DNA from: Algibacter luteus
Lineage (GTDB): Bacteria > Bacteroidota > Bacteroidia > Flavobacteriales > Flavobacteriaceae
Direction of reading: 5' to 3'
NCBI RefSeq assembly: GCF_900141715.1
Contig: NZ_FQYK01000001.1
Coordinates: 1 to 64,000 of the forward strand
Length of the DNA stretch: 64,000 nt
Shown: piece after piece, positions 53,931-62,340 of the stretch
How the letters are laid out: each line of letters starts with the position of its first letter
Numbering within the stretch: position 1 is the first letter of the stretch
Notes under the pieces: model-generated
Seen by the model: only the letters and a program-made list of their open reading frames with translations
Told to the model about the DNA's origin: nothing
Databases searched by the model: none
Position numbers and translations under genes: made by a program

Positions 53931-55256
53931 TTAATTCATAAACAGCTTATCAAACTCAAATCTCACTAAACCATCTGCGTCAATTTCAGTTAATTCTACT
54001 TGATGTAAGGTATTAATCAACTCCGGATTCCATGGCGTTTTAACTTTAATATAGTTTTCAGTGAATCCATGAATAAATCCTTCTTTATTTTCGCTTTCAA
54101 ATAATACCGTTCTTTTTGTTTTCAACTGACTTTCATAAAAAGCACGACGTTTTTTTACAGATAACCCTCGTAACATTTTGCTACGCTTACTTCTTACATT
54201 GTTTGGCACACCACCTTCCATTGTAGCCGCTTCGGTATTATCTCTTTCTGAATAAGTAAAGACGTGTAAATATGAAATATCTAACTCCGTTAAAAAATTG
54301 TAAGTTTCAAGAAATTCCTCATCTGTCTCACCCGGAAAACCAACAATAACATCTACTCCTATACAAGCATGAGGCATCACATCTTTTATCTTCTCTACCC
54401 TATCCACATACAATTCACGCATATAGCGACGCTTCATTTTTTTCAAAATAGCATTACTTCCTGATTGTAAAGGAATATGAAAATGAGGCACAAAGGCTCT
54501 CGATTTTGACACCAAATCAATGGTTTCGTTTTTCAATAAATTAGGCTCGATAGACGAAATTCGCAAGCGCTCAATTCCTTCTACTTGATCTAATTCGGTA
54601 ACTAAATCTAAAAAGGTGTGTTCGTGTTTTTTATTTCCAAATTCACCCTTTCCATAATCACCAATATTGACGCCTGTAAGCACAATTTCTTTAATATTTT
54701 GCTTCGAAATTTCTTGCGCATTTTTTAAAACATTGGCCACGGTATCGCTTCTAGATATTCCTCTTGCCAACGGAATGGTACAATAGGTACATTTATAATC
54801 ACACCCATCTTGTACTTTTAAAAAGGCACGTGTTCTATCACCAATGGAATAGCTACCAACGTAAAAATCGGCATCTTCAATTTCACAAGAGTGCACCTCG
54901 CCAAAGTCGTTTTTAGAAAGGTCATTTAAGTAATCCGTAATTTTAAATTTCTCAGTTGCTCCAAGAACCAAATCAACACCATGAACATCGGCTAATTCTT
55001 GTGGTTTTAGTTGTGCATAACAACCAACCGCAGCAACAAAAGCATCAGGATTTGCCTTTTGGGCTTGCTTTACAATAGTTTTGAATCGCTTATCGGCATT
55101 TTCTGTAACCGAACAGGTATTTATAACGTAAATATCTGCCTTTTCAGAAAAATCAACCCTATCAAAACCTTCACTATTAAAACTTCTGGCAATGGTAGAC
55201 GTTTCTGAAAAATTCAGTTTACAACCTAAAGTATAAAAAGCAACTTTTTTATTCAT
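53931..55256 (-). CDS. mtaB: tRNA t6A37 methylthiotransferase
   Basis: 441 residues from the ATG at 55256; an ATG four codons upstream (55268) is possible. The N-terminal domain has three iron-sulfur cysteines (TLGCKLNFSE, NTCSVTENAD, VGCYAQL). The radical SAM motif is CDYKCTYCTIPLARG. The C-terminal TRAM domain follows (about 370-440). It adds a methylthio group to N6-threonylcarbamoyladenosine at position 37 of tRNA. It needs two 4Fe-4S clusters and SAM. Confidence 0.95.
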   Translation of the reverse strand: MNKKVAFYTLGCKLNFSETSTIARSFNSEGFDRVDFSEKADIYVINTCSVTENADKRFKTIVKQAQKANPDAFVAAVGCYAQLKPQELADVHGVDLVLGATEKFKITDYLNDLSKNDFGEVHSCEIEDADFYVGSYSIGDRTRAFLKVQDGCDYKCTYCTIPLARGISRSDTVANVLKNAQEISKQNIKEIVLTGVNIGDYGKGEFGNKKHEHTFLDLVTELDQVEGIERLRISSIEPNLLKNETIDLVSKSRAFVPHFHIPLQSGSNAILKKMKRRYMRELYVDRVEKIKDVMPHACIGVDVIVGFPGETDEEFLETYNFLTELDISYLHVFTYSERDNTEAATMEGGVPNNVRSKRSKMLRGLSVKKRRAFYESQLKTKRTVLFESENKEGFIHGFTENYIKVKTPWNPELINTLHQVELTEIDADGLVRFEFDKLFMN

Positions 55257-55261
55257 TATTT

Positions 55262-55290
55262 TTATCATCCTGAGTTTGCATCAGGAAGGT
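55262..55290. repeat. Short palindromic repeat in the mtaB-lipoprotein gap
   Basis: TCATCCTGAGTTTGCATCAG: CCTGA and TCAGG are perfect arms around GTTTGCA. It resembles the small palindromes common between flavobacterial genes. The TTTG of the next promoter sits in its loop. Confidence 0.4.
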
Positions 55291-55307
55291 TAAAAAATTT
55301 ATCTTTA
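55275..55307 (+). promoter_or_regulatory. Probable promoter of the peptide-binding lipoprotein gene
   Basis: TTTG (55275-55278), 21 bases, TATCTTTA (55300-55307; one mismatch at the last base). Confidence 0.45.
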
Positions 55308-55344
55308 CATTTAAAAGTCTGCAAATTTACAACTAATTACTTAC

Positions 55345-56964
55345 ATGATAAAACCAATTTTAAGTCGATCAATTACCTATTTATCAATTAGTTGCGTTAT
55401 CATTTTGTTTTTTTCCTGTGACAAAAAATCAAAGATCGATAGAGACCACTTAGTATTTCGATACAACGAACACGCCAACATAAACACCCTCGACCCTGCA
55501 TTTTCCAGAACTTTACAAGACACCTGGGTATGCAACCAACTGTTTAATGGGTTAGTTCAGCTGGATAGTGAATTAAATATTTTACCATCGATTGCAAAAA
55601 ACTGGACTATTTCTGAGGATGGTTTAACATACACTTTTAATTTACGAAGCGATGTGTACTTTCATAAACATGAATTATTTGGAAAGGACTCCACTAGAAC
55701 CGTTGTAGCAGATGATTTCGCCTATAGCTTAAACCGCCTAAAAGATGAAAAAATTGCAGCCCCTGGAAGCTGGGTATTAAATAAAGTAGCTAATTTTAGA
55801 GCAGTTAACGATACTATTTTTGAAATTAATTTAACACAACCATTTCCAGCATTTATAGGTTTGTTAAGTATGAAATATTGCTCGGTAGTACCAAAAGAAG
55901 TTGCTGATTATTACGGCACTGATTTTAGGTCGAATCCCATTGGCACAGGCCCATTTAAATTTAAGCGTTGGGAAGAAAATATTAAATTGGTTTTTAGACG
56001 AAACAATTTATATTTTGAAACTGATGAGCAAGGAATGTCACTCCCTTATTTAGAGGCTGTAGCTATTACTTTTTTACCCGATAAACAAAGTGAATTTTTA
56101 CAATTCGCTCAAGGGAATATTGACTTCTTGAACAGTTTGGATGCCTCCTATAAAGACGAACTTTTAACTGCCGATGGAAAATTGAGGGCTAAATATGCTG
56201 AAACGGTAGATATGATTCGTGGCCCATATTTGAATACTGAATACCTGGGATTTTATTTGGATTCTGAAACACCAGAAATTAAATCTGAATTGATACGAAA
56301 AGCTATTAACTATGGTTTTGACAGAAAAAAAATGATGATTTATCTAAGAAACGGTATTGGTAATCCTGCGAATGGCGGTTTTATTCCGAAAGGATTACCG
56401 GGGCACAATACAACAATTGGGTTTACTTACCAACCTGAAAAAGCCAAACAACTGGTAGAACAATTTAAAAAGGAAAGCGGAATTACAAATCCTGAAATTA
56501 CCTTAGTCACTTCTAGCAACTACCTAAGTTTTTGTGAATTTATACAGCGTGAACTTGAAAAAACAGGCTTAACCATTAATGTGGACGTGATGCCCGAATC
56601 TACATTAAGATCTGCAAGATCGAACGGCAAAGTAGATATGTTTAGAAGCTCATGGGTTGCTGATTATTTAGATGCTGAAAACTACTTATCGATATTTTAC
56701 AGTAAAAATTTCGCACCCGATGGCTCCAATTACTTTCATTATAAGAGCGCTCTTGTAGATAGTTTGTACAACAAAGCATTTACGATAACCGATATTGAAA
56801 AACGAAAACACTTATATACCACCATTGATTCTTTAGCGATGCAAAAAACCATTATGGTGCCTTTGTATTATGATGAAGTGATACGCTTTACAAGAAAAAA
56901 TGTAAAAGGCTTAGGAACCAATCCTATTAATTTATTGGATTTAAGGTACGTGAGAAAAGATTAG
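55345..56964 (+). CDS. Peptide-type ABC transporter substrate-binding lipoprotein (SBP_bac_5)
   Basis: 539 residues. The lipobox is IILFFSC (Cys25). The family-5 core follows: NTLDPAFSRTLQDTWVCNQL, WTISEDGLTYTFNLRSDVYF, NPIGTGPFKFKRWEENIKLV. Members bind oligopeptides, nickel or haem. No permease or ATPase is adjacent here, so it may work with a transporter encoded elsewhere. It converges on the GlmU-like gene with 63 bases between. Confidence 0.93.
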   Translation: MIKPILSRSITYLSISCVIILFFSCDKKSKIDRDHLVFRYNEHANINTLDPAFSRTLQDTWVCNQLFNGLVQLDSELNILPSIAKNWTISEDGLTYTFNLRSDVYFHKHELFGKDSTRTVVADDFAYSLNRLKDEKIAAPGSWVLNKVANFRAVNDTIFEINLTQPFPAFIGLLSMKYCSVVPKEVADYYGTDFRSNPIGTGPFKFKRWEENIKLVFRRNNLYFETDEQGMSLPYLEAVAITFLPDKQSEFLQFAQGNIDFLNSLDASYKDELLTADGKLRAKYAETVDMIRGPYLNTEYLGFYLDSETPEIKSELIRKAINYGFDRKKMMIYLRNGIGNPANGGFIPKGLPGHNTTIGFTYQPEKAKQLVEQFKKESGITNPEITLVTSSNYLSFCEFIQRELEKTGLTINVDVMPESTLRSARSNGKVDMFRSSWVADYLDAENYLSIFYSKNFAPDGSNYFHYKSALVDSLYNKAFTITDIEKRKHLYTTIDSLAMQKTIMVPLYYDEVIRFTRKNVKGLGTNPINLLDLRYVRKD

Positions 56965-57027
56965 TCGTTTGGTATATTTCTACTTGTATAGTTTATCCCA
57001 TCTTTTATATAAGGCAACGCCCAAATT

Positions 57028-58203
57028 TTAATCTCTTCTATATTGTTTGGTTTCTTCAAAAACATGCTCGAGAATGGCTTTATCTTGGTCTGAAAACTCG
57101 ACATTTCGTCTAGCCATAACCACCGTGGCAACTTCGAAAGCTTTTTTTGTGAGATAGGTTGTAAATCCGCTATGGCCGCCCCAACTGAAACTTGGTACAA
57201 AATTACGCGGGAAACCGCTGCCAAATATATTAGCACTTACACCCACAACGGTTCCTGTATTGAACATAGTATTGATGCCACATTTGCTATGATCGCCCAT
57301 CATAAGGCCGCAAAATTGCAGTCCTGTTTTGGCAAAACCTTGAGTTTGATAATCCCATAGACGCACTTCGGCATAGTTATTTTTTAAATTTGAATTGTTA
57401 GTGTCTGCACCTAAATTGCACCATTCGCCCAAAACAGAATTTCCTAAAAATCCATCATGACCTTTGTTTGAATACCCAAAAATAACAGAGTTGTTAACTT
57501 CTCCACCAACTTTACTAAAAGGCCCCACAGTAGTAGGCCCGTAAATTTTTGCGCCTAATTTTATACCCGCACCTTCGCAAAGTGCCAATGGCCCACGGAT
57601 AATCGCGCCTTCCATTATTTCGGCATTTTTTCCTATATATATTGGTCCAGTACTGGCGTTTAATGTTGCAAATTCAAGCTTTGCGCCTTCTTCAATAAAG
57701 ATATTTTCTGGCGCGATAACATTGTTGCTTGATGGTATTGGTTGCGACGTGTTCTCTTTAGTTAAAAGGGCAAAATCTTCTTGTATAGCTTCACCATTTT
57801 TTGAAAAGATATCCCAGGTGTTTTCTATCTTAATGATATCATCTGCTAATTCTATTGCTTCATAAGTATCAAAGTTAATATCATCCTGAGCTTCTTTCGT
57901 AAAAAAAGCAACAACATCTTCACCAGAAAAAATGGCTTGGTTTTCTGTTAAATCCCTTACCATTTCTACCAACTCTAAATTTGGCAGATACGATGCATTA
58001 ATCATAATGTTTTCATCCATTTCTACCATTGGATATTTATCAGTCAAATAATCCTCGGTAACCGTAGTAGTGGTTGTTTTTAAAAAGGCCTCCCACTTTT
58101 CTCTTATGGTAAGTATTCCAACACGAATATCGGCAACGGGTCTTGTAAATGTAAAAGGCAATAAGTTATTACGCGACGGACCATCAAAAAGGATATAATT
58201 CAT
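57028..58203 (-). CDS. GlmU-like sugar-nucleotide transferase protein
   Basis: 391 residues. The N-terminal half is of the NTP_transf_4 type (MNYILFDGPSRNNLLPFTFT, RPVADIRVGILTIREKWEAF). The C-terminal half is a left-handed beta helix of hexapeptide repeats (GKNAEIMEGAIIRGPLALCE, GAKIYGPTTVGPFSKVGGEV). The classical GxGTRM nucleotidyl motif is not seen at the N-terminus, so the first activity may be altered or lost. It belongs to the Bacteroidota GlmU family of uncertain substrate. Confidence 0.85.
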   Translation of the reverse strand: MNYILFDGPSRNNLLPFTFTRPVADIRVGILTIREKWEAFLKTTTTTVTEDYLTDKYPMVEMDENIMINASYLPNLELVEMVRDLTENQAIFSGEDVVAFFTKEAQDDINFDTYEAIELADDIIKIENTWDIFSKNGEAIQEDFALLTKENTSQPIPSSNNVIAPENIFIEEGAKLEFATLNASTGPIYIGKNAEIMEGAIIRGPLALCEGAGIKLGAKIYGPTTVGPFSKVGGEVNNSVIFGYSNKGHDGFLGNSVLGEWCNLGADTNNSNLKNNYAEVRLWDYQTQGFAKTGLQFCGLMMGDHSKCGINTMFNTGTVVGVSANIFGSGFPRNFVPSFSWGGHSGFTTYLTKKAFEVATVVMARRNVEFSDQDKAILEHVFEETKQYRRD

Positions 58204-58265
58204 ATGAAAGCGAATAGTTGAAGTTAAAAGTTTTATGTGCTATTTCTTAAAACTTATGGTTTAAA

Positions 58266-58273
58266 CAAAAATA
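58266..58273 (-). promoter_or_regulatory. -7 box of the GlmU-like gene
   Basis: TATTTTTG on the minus strand, 62 bases ahead of the ATG. Confidence 0.4.
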
Positions 58274-58290
58274 GATGAATTGTATATAAT

Positions 58291-58325
58291 AAAAAAGCCT
58301 TCACATTTAAATATGAAGGCTTTTC
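58291..58325 (-). terminator. Intrinsic terminator of rpmE2
   Basis: AAAAGCCTTCA and TGAAGGCTTTT form an 11-bp stem, with a T-run on the minus strand, 23 bases after the rpmE2 stop. Confidence 0.8.
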
Positions 58326-58347
58326 TCTATATAGAATAAAACTAAAT

Positions 58348-58599
58348 TTATTTTTTAAATTTAGAATATTTGTTTTTGAACTTATCAATACGACCAGCTG
58401 TATCTACTAATTTAGATTTACCAGTGTAGTAAGGATGCGATGTTCTAGAAATTTCCATTTTTACAAGTGGGTATTCAACACCGTCAACTTCTAATGTTTC
58501 GTTAGTATTTGCAGTAGATTTTGTTAAAAACACATCGTCGTTAGACATATCTTTAAATGCTACTATTCTATAATTTTCTGGATGTATACCTTTTCTCAT
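58348..58599 (-). CDS. rpmE2: 50S ribosomal protein L31, type B
   Basis: 83 residues: [20 protein letters not shown], then [20 protein letters not shown] and [17 protein letters not shown]. The zinc cysteines of the longer L31 form are absent, as in type B (zinc-independent) L31. Type B is often used when zinc is scarce, but here it may be the only copy. It has a full promoter at 58636-58665. Confidence 0.97.
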   Translation of the reverse strand: MRKGIHPENYRIVAFKDMSNDDVFLTKSTANTNETLEVDGVEYPLVKMEISRTSHPYYTGKSKLVDTAGRIDKFKNKYSKFKK

Positions 58600-58635
58600 C
58601 GCTAAATGCTTTTTATTCTTTCAATTTTGGAAGTG

Positions 58636-58665
58636 CAAATTTAAGTATTTTTTATAAATGCGCAA
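58636..58665 (-). promoter_or_regulatory. Promoter of rpmE2
   Basis: Minus strand: TTG (CAA at 58663-58665), 19 bases, TAAATTTG (CAAATTTA at 58636-58643). Full match. Confidence 0.65.
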
Positions 58666-58710
58666 TACTTTTTATAATTTTTTATTTTCAATACAAATGT
58701 AACGATTTAG

Positions 58711-58718
58711 TATCTTTG
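58711..58718 (+). promoter_or_regulatory. -7 box of the DUF4199 gene
   Basis: TATCTTTG is an exact match, 38 bases ahead of the ATG at 58757. Confidence 0.5.
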
Positions 58719-58756
58719 AATACTAACTAGTCAACTAACAAATTAATTTATTAATT

Positions 58757-59287
58757 ATGGAAAAATCTTTAAAATCAATTGCCACAAATTACGGCCTTTA
58801 TTTAGGTGTTCTTTTAGCCGCTGTAACGGTTTTAGCTTATGCTGTTAAATTAGAATTACTTACAAACATGTGGTTAGGCATCACCCTACTCATTGTTATT
58901 ATTGTTTTTGGTATTATATCTATTGTTAAAGTAAAACAAGCACAGGGTGGATTTGCTTCTTTTAAAGAAGCATTTACCTCTTATTTTATTACGATTCTCT
59001 TAGGCCTGGTAATAAGTACCGTTGTTTCTTTTTTAATTTTTAACGTTGTTGATACTGATGCAGCTGAAACTCTAAAGCAAAAAACCATAGAGCAAACGGT
59101 GCAAATGATGGAAGGATTTAATACACCTGTTGAAGTTATTGATGAAACCGTAGAAAAAATGGAAGCTCAAAATCAATTTGGAATTGCTGGCGTTTTAAAA
59201 AACCTAGCAGGTCAATTGGTCCTTTTTAGTATTATTGGTTTAATTGTAGCGGCAGTTATGAAAAAAAGTAACCCAGACGCCGAATAA
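58757..59287 (+). CDS. DUF4199 membrane protein
   Basis: 176 residues with four membrane helices (about 12-30, 36-56, 76-98 and 145-168). The pattern (GLYLGVLLAAVTVLAYAVKL, then KQAQGGFASFKEAFTSYF) fits DUF4199. A short polar loop (about 100-140) faces one side. The function is unknown. It is followed 38 bases later by a glycosyltransferase, a pairing I recall as common in flavobacteria, so it could be a lipid-linked sugar partner. Confidence 0.85.
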   Translation: MEKSLKSIATNYGLYLGVLLAAVTVLAYAVKLELLTNMWLGITLLIVIIVFGIISIVKVKQAQGGFASFKEAFTSYFITILLGLVISTVVSFLIFNVVDTDAAETLKQKTIEQTVQMMEGFNTPVEVIDETVEKMEAQNQFGIAGVLKNLAGQLVLFSIIGLIVAAVMKKSNPDAE

Positions 59288-59293
59288 TTTCAG

Positions 59294-59301
59294 TATTTTT
59301 G
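59294..59301 (+). promoter_or_regulatory. -7 box ahead of glycosyltransferase 2
   Basis: TATTTTTG, 24 bases before the ATG at 59326. The gene may also be read through from DUF4199. Confidence 0.4.
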
Positions 59302-59325
59302 AATATTATTTTGAAATTATTCTAA

Positions 59326-60276
59326 ATGCATATATCTGTAGTTATACCACTACTAAACGAAGAAGAATCCTTAACAGAATTACACGATTGGATTGCAAAT
59401 GTTATGCAATCCAATCAATTTTCGTACGAAATTATTTTTATAGATGATGGTAGTACTGATAACTCTTGGAAAACCATTACGCAACTTGCTTCTAAAAACA
59501 ACAACGTAAAAGGCATCCGTTTCCTTAGAAATTTCGGTAAATCTCAAGCGTTACATGCCGGTTTTTCTAAAACCAATGGCGACGTTGTTATCACTATGGA
59601 TGCTGATCTACAAGACAATCCAGACGAAATTCCAGAACTTTATAACATGATCGTAAACGAAGATTACGATTTGGTTTCTGGTTGGAAAAAGAAACGTTAC
59701 GACTCGGTAATTTCTAAAAACTTACCTTCAAAATTATTCAATTGGGCTGCAAGAAAAACGTCTGGAGTAAAACTACACGATTTTAATTGCGGTATCAAAG
59801 CCTACAAAAGTGATGTTATAAAAAACATCGATGTTAATGGCGAAATGCATCGCTATATTCCGCTGCTATCAAAAAACGCAGGATTCAATAAAATAGGTGA
59901 AAAAGTGGTACAACATCAAGCCAGAAAATATGGTCAAACCAAATTTGGCATGAATCGTTTCATATACGGTTTTCTAGATTTAATCACCATTTGGTTTTTG
60001 TCTCATTTTGGCAAACGCCCCATGCATCTCTTTGGTGCCTTGGGTTTTATCATGTTCGCCATCGGTTTTATATTTGCCACCTATTTAGGAATCGACAAGT
60101 TATTTTTAAATCCATCTGGAAGACTTATAACTCAACGTCCGCAATTTTACATAGCCCTAACAACTATGATTATTGGTACACAATTTTTCGTGGCAGGATT
60201 CTTAGGTGAACTCATTTTACGTAACAAAACAGACAAAAAACGCTACTTGGTAAAAGATGAATTAAATTTAAATTAA
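59326..60276 (+). CDS. Glycosyltransferase family 2 (DPM1/GtrB-like)
   Basis: 316 residues. The GT-A core has SVVIPLLNEEESLTELHDWI, IIFIDDGSTDNSW and the metal-binding DADLQDNPDEIPELY. Two C-terminal membrane helices (about 233-258 and 270-295) follow. Such enzymes move a sugar from a nucleotide donor to undecaprenyl phosphate on the cytosolic face. It is probably co-expressed with DUF4199. No terminator follows; two palindromic repeats do. Confidence 0.92.
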   Translation: MHISVVIPLLNEEESLTELHDWIANVMQSNQFSYEIIFIDDGSTDNSWKTITQLASKNNNVKGIRFLRNFGKSQALHAGFSKTNGDVVITMDADLQDNPDEIPELYNMIVNEDYDLVSGWKKKRYDSVISKNLPSKLFNWAARKTSGVKLHDFNCGIKAYKSDVIKNIDVNGEMHRYIPLLSKNAGFNKIGEKVVQHQARKYGQTKFGMNRFIYGFLDLITIWFLSHFGKRPMHLFGALGFIMFAIGFIFATYLGIDKLFLNPSGRLITQRPQFYIALTTMIIGTQFFVAGFLGELILRNKTDKKRYLVKDELNLN

Positions 60277-60288
60277 TTTTTTTTGGCG

Positions 60289-60308
60289 CCTGCCTGCCGG
60301 TAGGCAGG
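60289..60308. repeat. REP-like palindrome
   Basis: CCTGCCT and AGGCAGG are perfect arms around GCCGGT. It is strongly GC-rich in an AT-rich gap. Confidence 0.6.
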
Positions 60309-60337
60309 TTACCATAAGGGTCGGACTATCACTACTC

Positions 60338-60355
60338 TCCCGATGATAATCGGGA
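60338..60355. repeat. Second REP-like palindrome
   Basis: TCCCGAT, loop GATA, ATCGGGA: a perfect 7-bp stem, 29 bases from the first palindrome. Confidence 0.6.
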
Positions 60356-60499
60356 TCAAACAAACCGTTCAATCCCTATCGCAATAAAAAACACCCAACA
60401 AATCTCAAATTTAATTAGTAATTTTATCTTACCAATCAATAAATCTAAATATTCAACTTCAAAACGTAATTTATTTAAGAGTATTCTCTCACAATTCAT

Positions 60500-60507
60500 T
60501 ACTTTTG
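60500..60507 (+). promoter_or_regulatory. -7 box of the phosphohexomutase gene
   Basis: TACTTTTG, 22 bases ahead of the ATG at 60530. Confidence 0.45.
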
Positions 60508-60529
60508 AATCACAAATTATTCTAACATT

Positions 60530-62260
60530 ATGATACACATTGAACCAGCAATCCTAAAACGTATAAATACATGGTTAACACCATCGTTTGATGCCGATAC
60601 ACAAAAACTCATTAAAGAAAGTATAGCTAACAACCCAGCCGATATTCAAGAAAGTTTTTATAAAGACTTAGAATTTGGTACTGGTGGTATGCGTGGTGTT
60701 ATGGGTGTAGGTACAAACCGAATCAATAAATATACATTAGGTAAAAGCACACAAGGTTTAAGTGATTATTTACATAAACAATTTCCAAACGAAACACCAA
60801 AAGCAGTCATTGCTTATGATTGTAGACACAATAGTAAAACACTTGCAAAAGTAGTTGCCGATGTGTTTTCTGCAAATGGCATAGAAGTGTATTTGTTTGA
60901 AGATTTACGTGCAACTCCAGAATTATCATTTGCTGTAAAACATTTAAACTGCCACTGTGGTATTGTTTTAACAGCTTCACATAATCCGCCAGAATACAAT
61001 GGCTACAAAGTGTATTGGAAAGATGGTGGGCAATTAGTACCTCCTCATGATGGTGCAGTTATTAGTATGATTAATCAAATTGATTATGCTAATGTAAAGT
61101 TTGAAGCTAATAATAATTTAATTCATTTTATAGGAAAAGAAATTGATGATGCTTTTATTGATGCATCAGTAAAAAATGGTTGTGTTGGGGCTACTCAAAA
61201 TGCCAAAGACAATCTAAAAATTGTTTTTACATCACTTCACGGTACTTCAATCACAGCTGTTCCTGAAACCTTAAAACGTGCAGGATACAAAAATGTATCG
61301 ATTGTTAAAGAACAAGAAGTTCCAGATGGTGGATTCCCAACGGTAAAATCACCAAACCCTGAAGAACCAGCTGCCCTAAAAATGGCTCTTGAACTTGCTG
61401 AAAAAGAAGGTGCTGATATCGTAATAGGTACCGATCCTGATTGTGATAGATTAGGTGTTGCCGTTCGTAATTCTGATGGAAACTTACAATTGCTTAACGG
61501 TAACCAAACTATGGTGATGATGGTTGATTTCTTGCTTAAGCAGTGGAAAGCAGAAGGTAAAATAAAATGTAAAGAATTTATTGCCACTACAATTGTGTCT
61601 ACACCAATGCTTACTAAGCTTGCTGATGCATACAACGTAGATAATAAAATAGTTTTAACAGGATTTAAATGGATTGCAAAATTAATCGTTGATTATCCTG
61701 AACTTGCTTTTATTGGTGGTGGTGAAGAAAGTTTCGGATTTATGGTTGGCGATTTCGTTAGAGATAAAGATGCTGTAACTTCTACCCTTTTAGCTTGCGA
61801 AATTGCGGCTATTACAAAATCTAACGGTAGTTCTTTTTTCGACGAGCTTGTTAAACTTTATGTAGAACATGGCTTTTACAAAGAAAAATTAGTCTCGCTT
61901 ACTAAAAAAGGTATTGAAGGTGCTCAAGAAATCAAACAAATGATGATTGATGCTCGGGAAAACCCATTAAAAGTTATCAACGGATCGAAGGTATTAAAAA
62001 TTGAAGATTACGATTTATCAATAGCCAAAAACATGCAAACCGGTAAGGAATCTAAAATTGATGTTCCAAAATCGAATGTTATTATTTACTATACAGAAGA
62101 TGGTAGTCAAGTGGCATTAAGACCAAGTGGAACAGAACCAAAAATTAAGTTCTACGTAAGTGTTAACGCACCACTAAAATCTGTTAATGATTTTAAGGAA
62201 ACAGAATCGATGCTAGATGCTAAGGCTGACGCTATTTTAAAAGACATGAAGTTAATATAA
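60530..62260 (+). CDS. Phosphohexomutase (phosphoglucomutase/phosphomannomutase)
   Basis: 576 residues. The active-site motif [20 protein letters not shown] holds the phosphoserine, the metal site is DPDCDRLG, the sugar loop GGGEESFG, and the phosphate loop [12 protein letters not shown]. The enzyme interconverts glucose-1- and -6-phosphate or the mannose forms. The length of about 575 and the N-terminal extra helices fit the PgcA-like branch. It is followed by the MsbA-type transporter gene. Confidence 0.95.
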   Translation: MIHIEPAILKRINTWLTPSFDADTQKLIKESIANNPADIQESFYKDLEFGTGGMRGVMGVGTNRINKYTLGKSTQGLSDYLHKQFPNETPKAVIAYDCRHNSKTLAKVVADVFSANGIEVYLFEDLRATPELSFAVKHLNCHCGIVLTASHNPPEYNGYKVYWKDGGQLVPPHDGAVISMINQIDYANVKFEANNNLIHFIGKEIDDAFIDASVKNGCVGATQNAKDNLKIVFTSLHGTSITAVPETLKRAGYKNVSIVKEQEVPDGGFPTVKSPNPEEPAALKMALELAEKEGADIVIGTDPDCDRLGVAVRNSDGNLQLLNGNQTMVMMVDFLLKQWKAEGKIKCKEFIATTIVSTPMLTKLADAYNVDNKIVLTGFKWIAKLIVDYPELAFIGGGEESFGFMVGDFVRDKDAVTSTLLACEIAAITKSNGSSFFDELVKLYVEHGFYKEKLVSLTKKGIEGAQEIKQMMIDARENPLKVINGSKVLKIEDYDLSIAKNMQTGKESKIDVPKSNVIIYYTEDGSQVALRPSGTEPKIKFYVSVNAPLKSVNDFKETESMLDAKADAILKDMKLI

Positions 62261-62267
62261 TAACTCG

Positions 62268-62275
62268 TATCTTTG
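62268..62275 (+). promoter_or_regulatory. -7 box ahead of the MsbA-type gene
   Basis: TATCTTTG, 65 bases before the ATG at 62341. A strong hairpin stands between this box and the gene. Confidence 0.4.
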
Positions 62276-62285
62276 CACAACATTC

Positions 62286-62319
62286 ACATGCTTTTATGGT
62301 AACATAAAAGCATGTTTTA
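62286..62319 (+). terminator. 13-bp hairpin with T-tract after the mutase gene
   Basis: ACATGCTTTTATG, loop GTAA, CATAAAAGCATGT form a perfect 13-bp stem followed by TTTAT. It could end the mutase transcript. If the -7 box at 62268 is used, it is instead in the leader of the next gene. Confidence 0.65.
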
Positions 62320-62340
62320 TAAACAGACGTATTTTATTTA

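Noticed and set aside
56961-57236. 91-codon minus-strand frame
   Set aside because: It lies inside the GlmU-like gene in another frame and has no family features.
57028-58203. Calling this gene true glmU
   Set aside because: The N-terminal half lacks the usual pyrophosphorylase GxGTRM motif and the length is shorter than GlmU; only the family-level name is supported.
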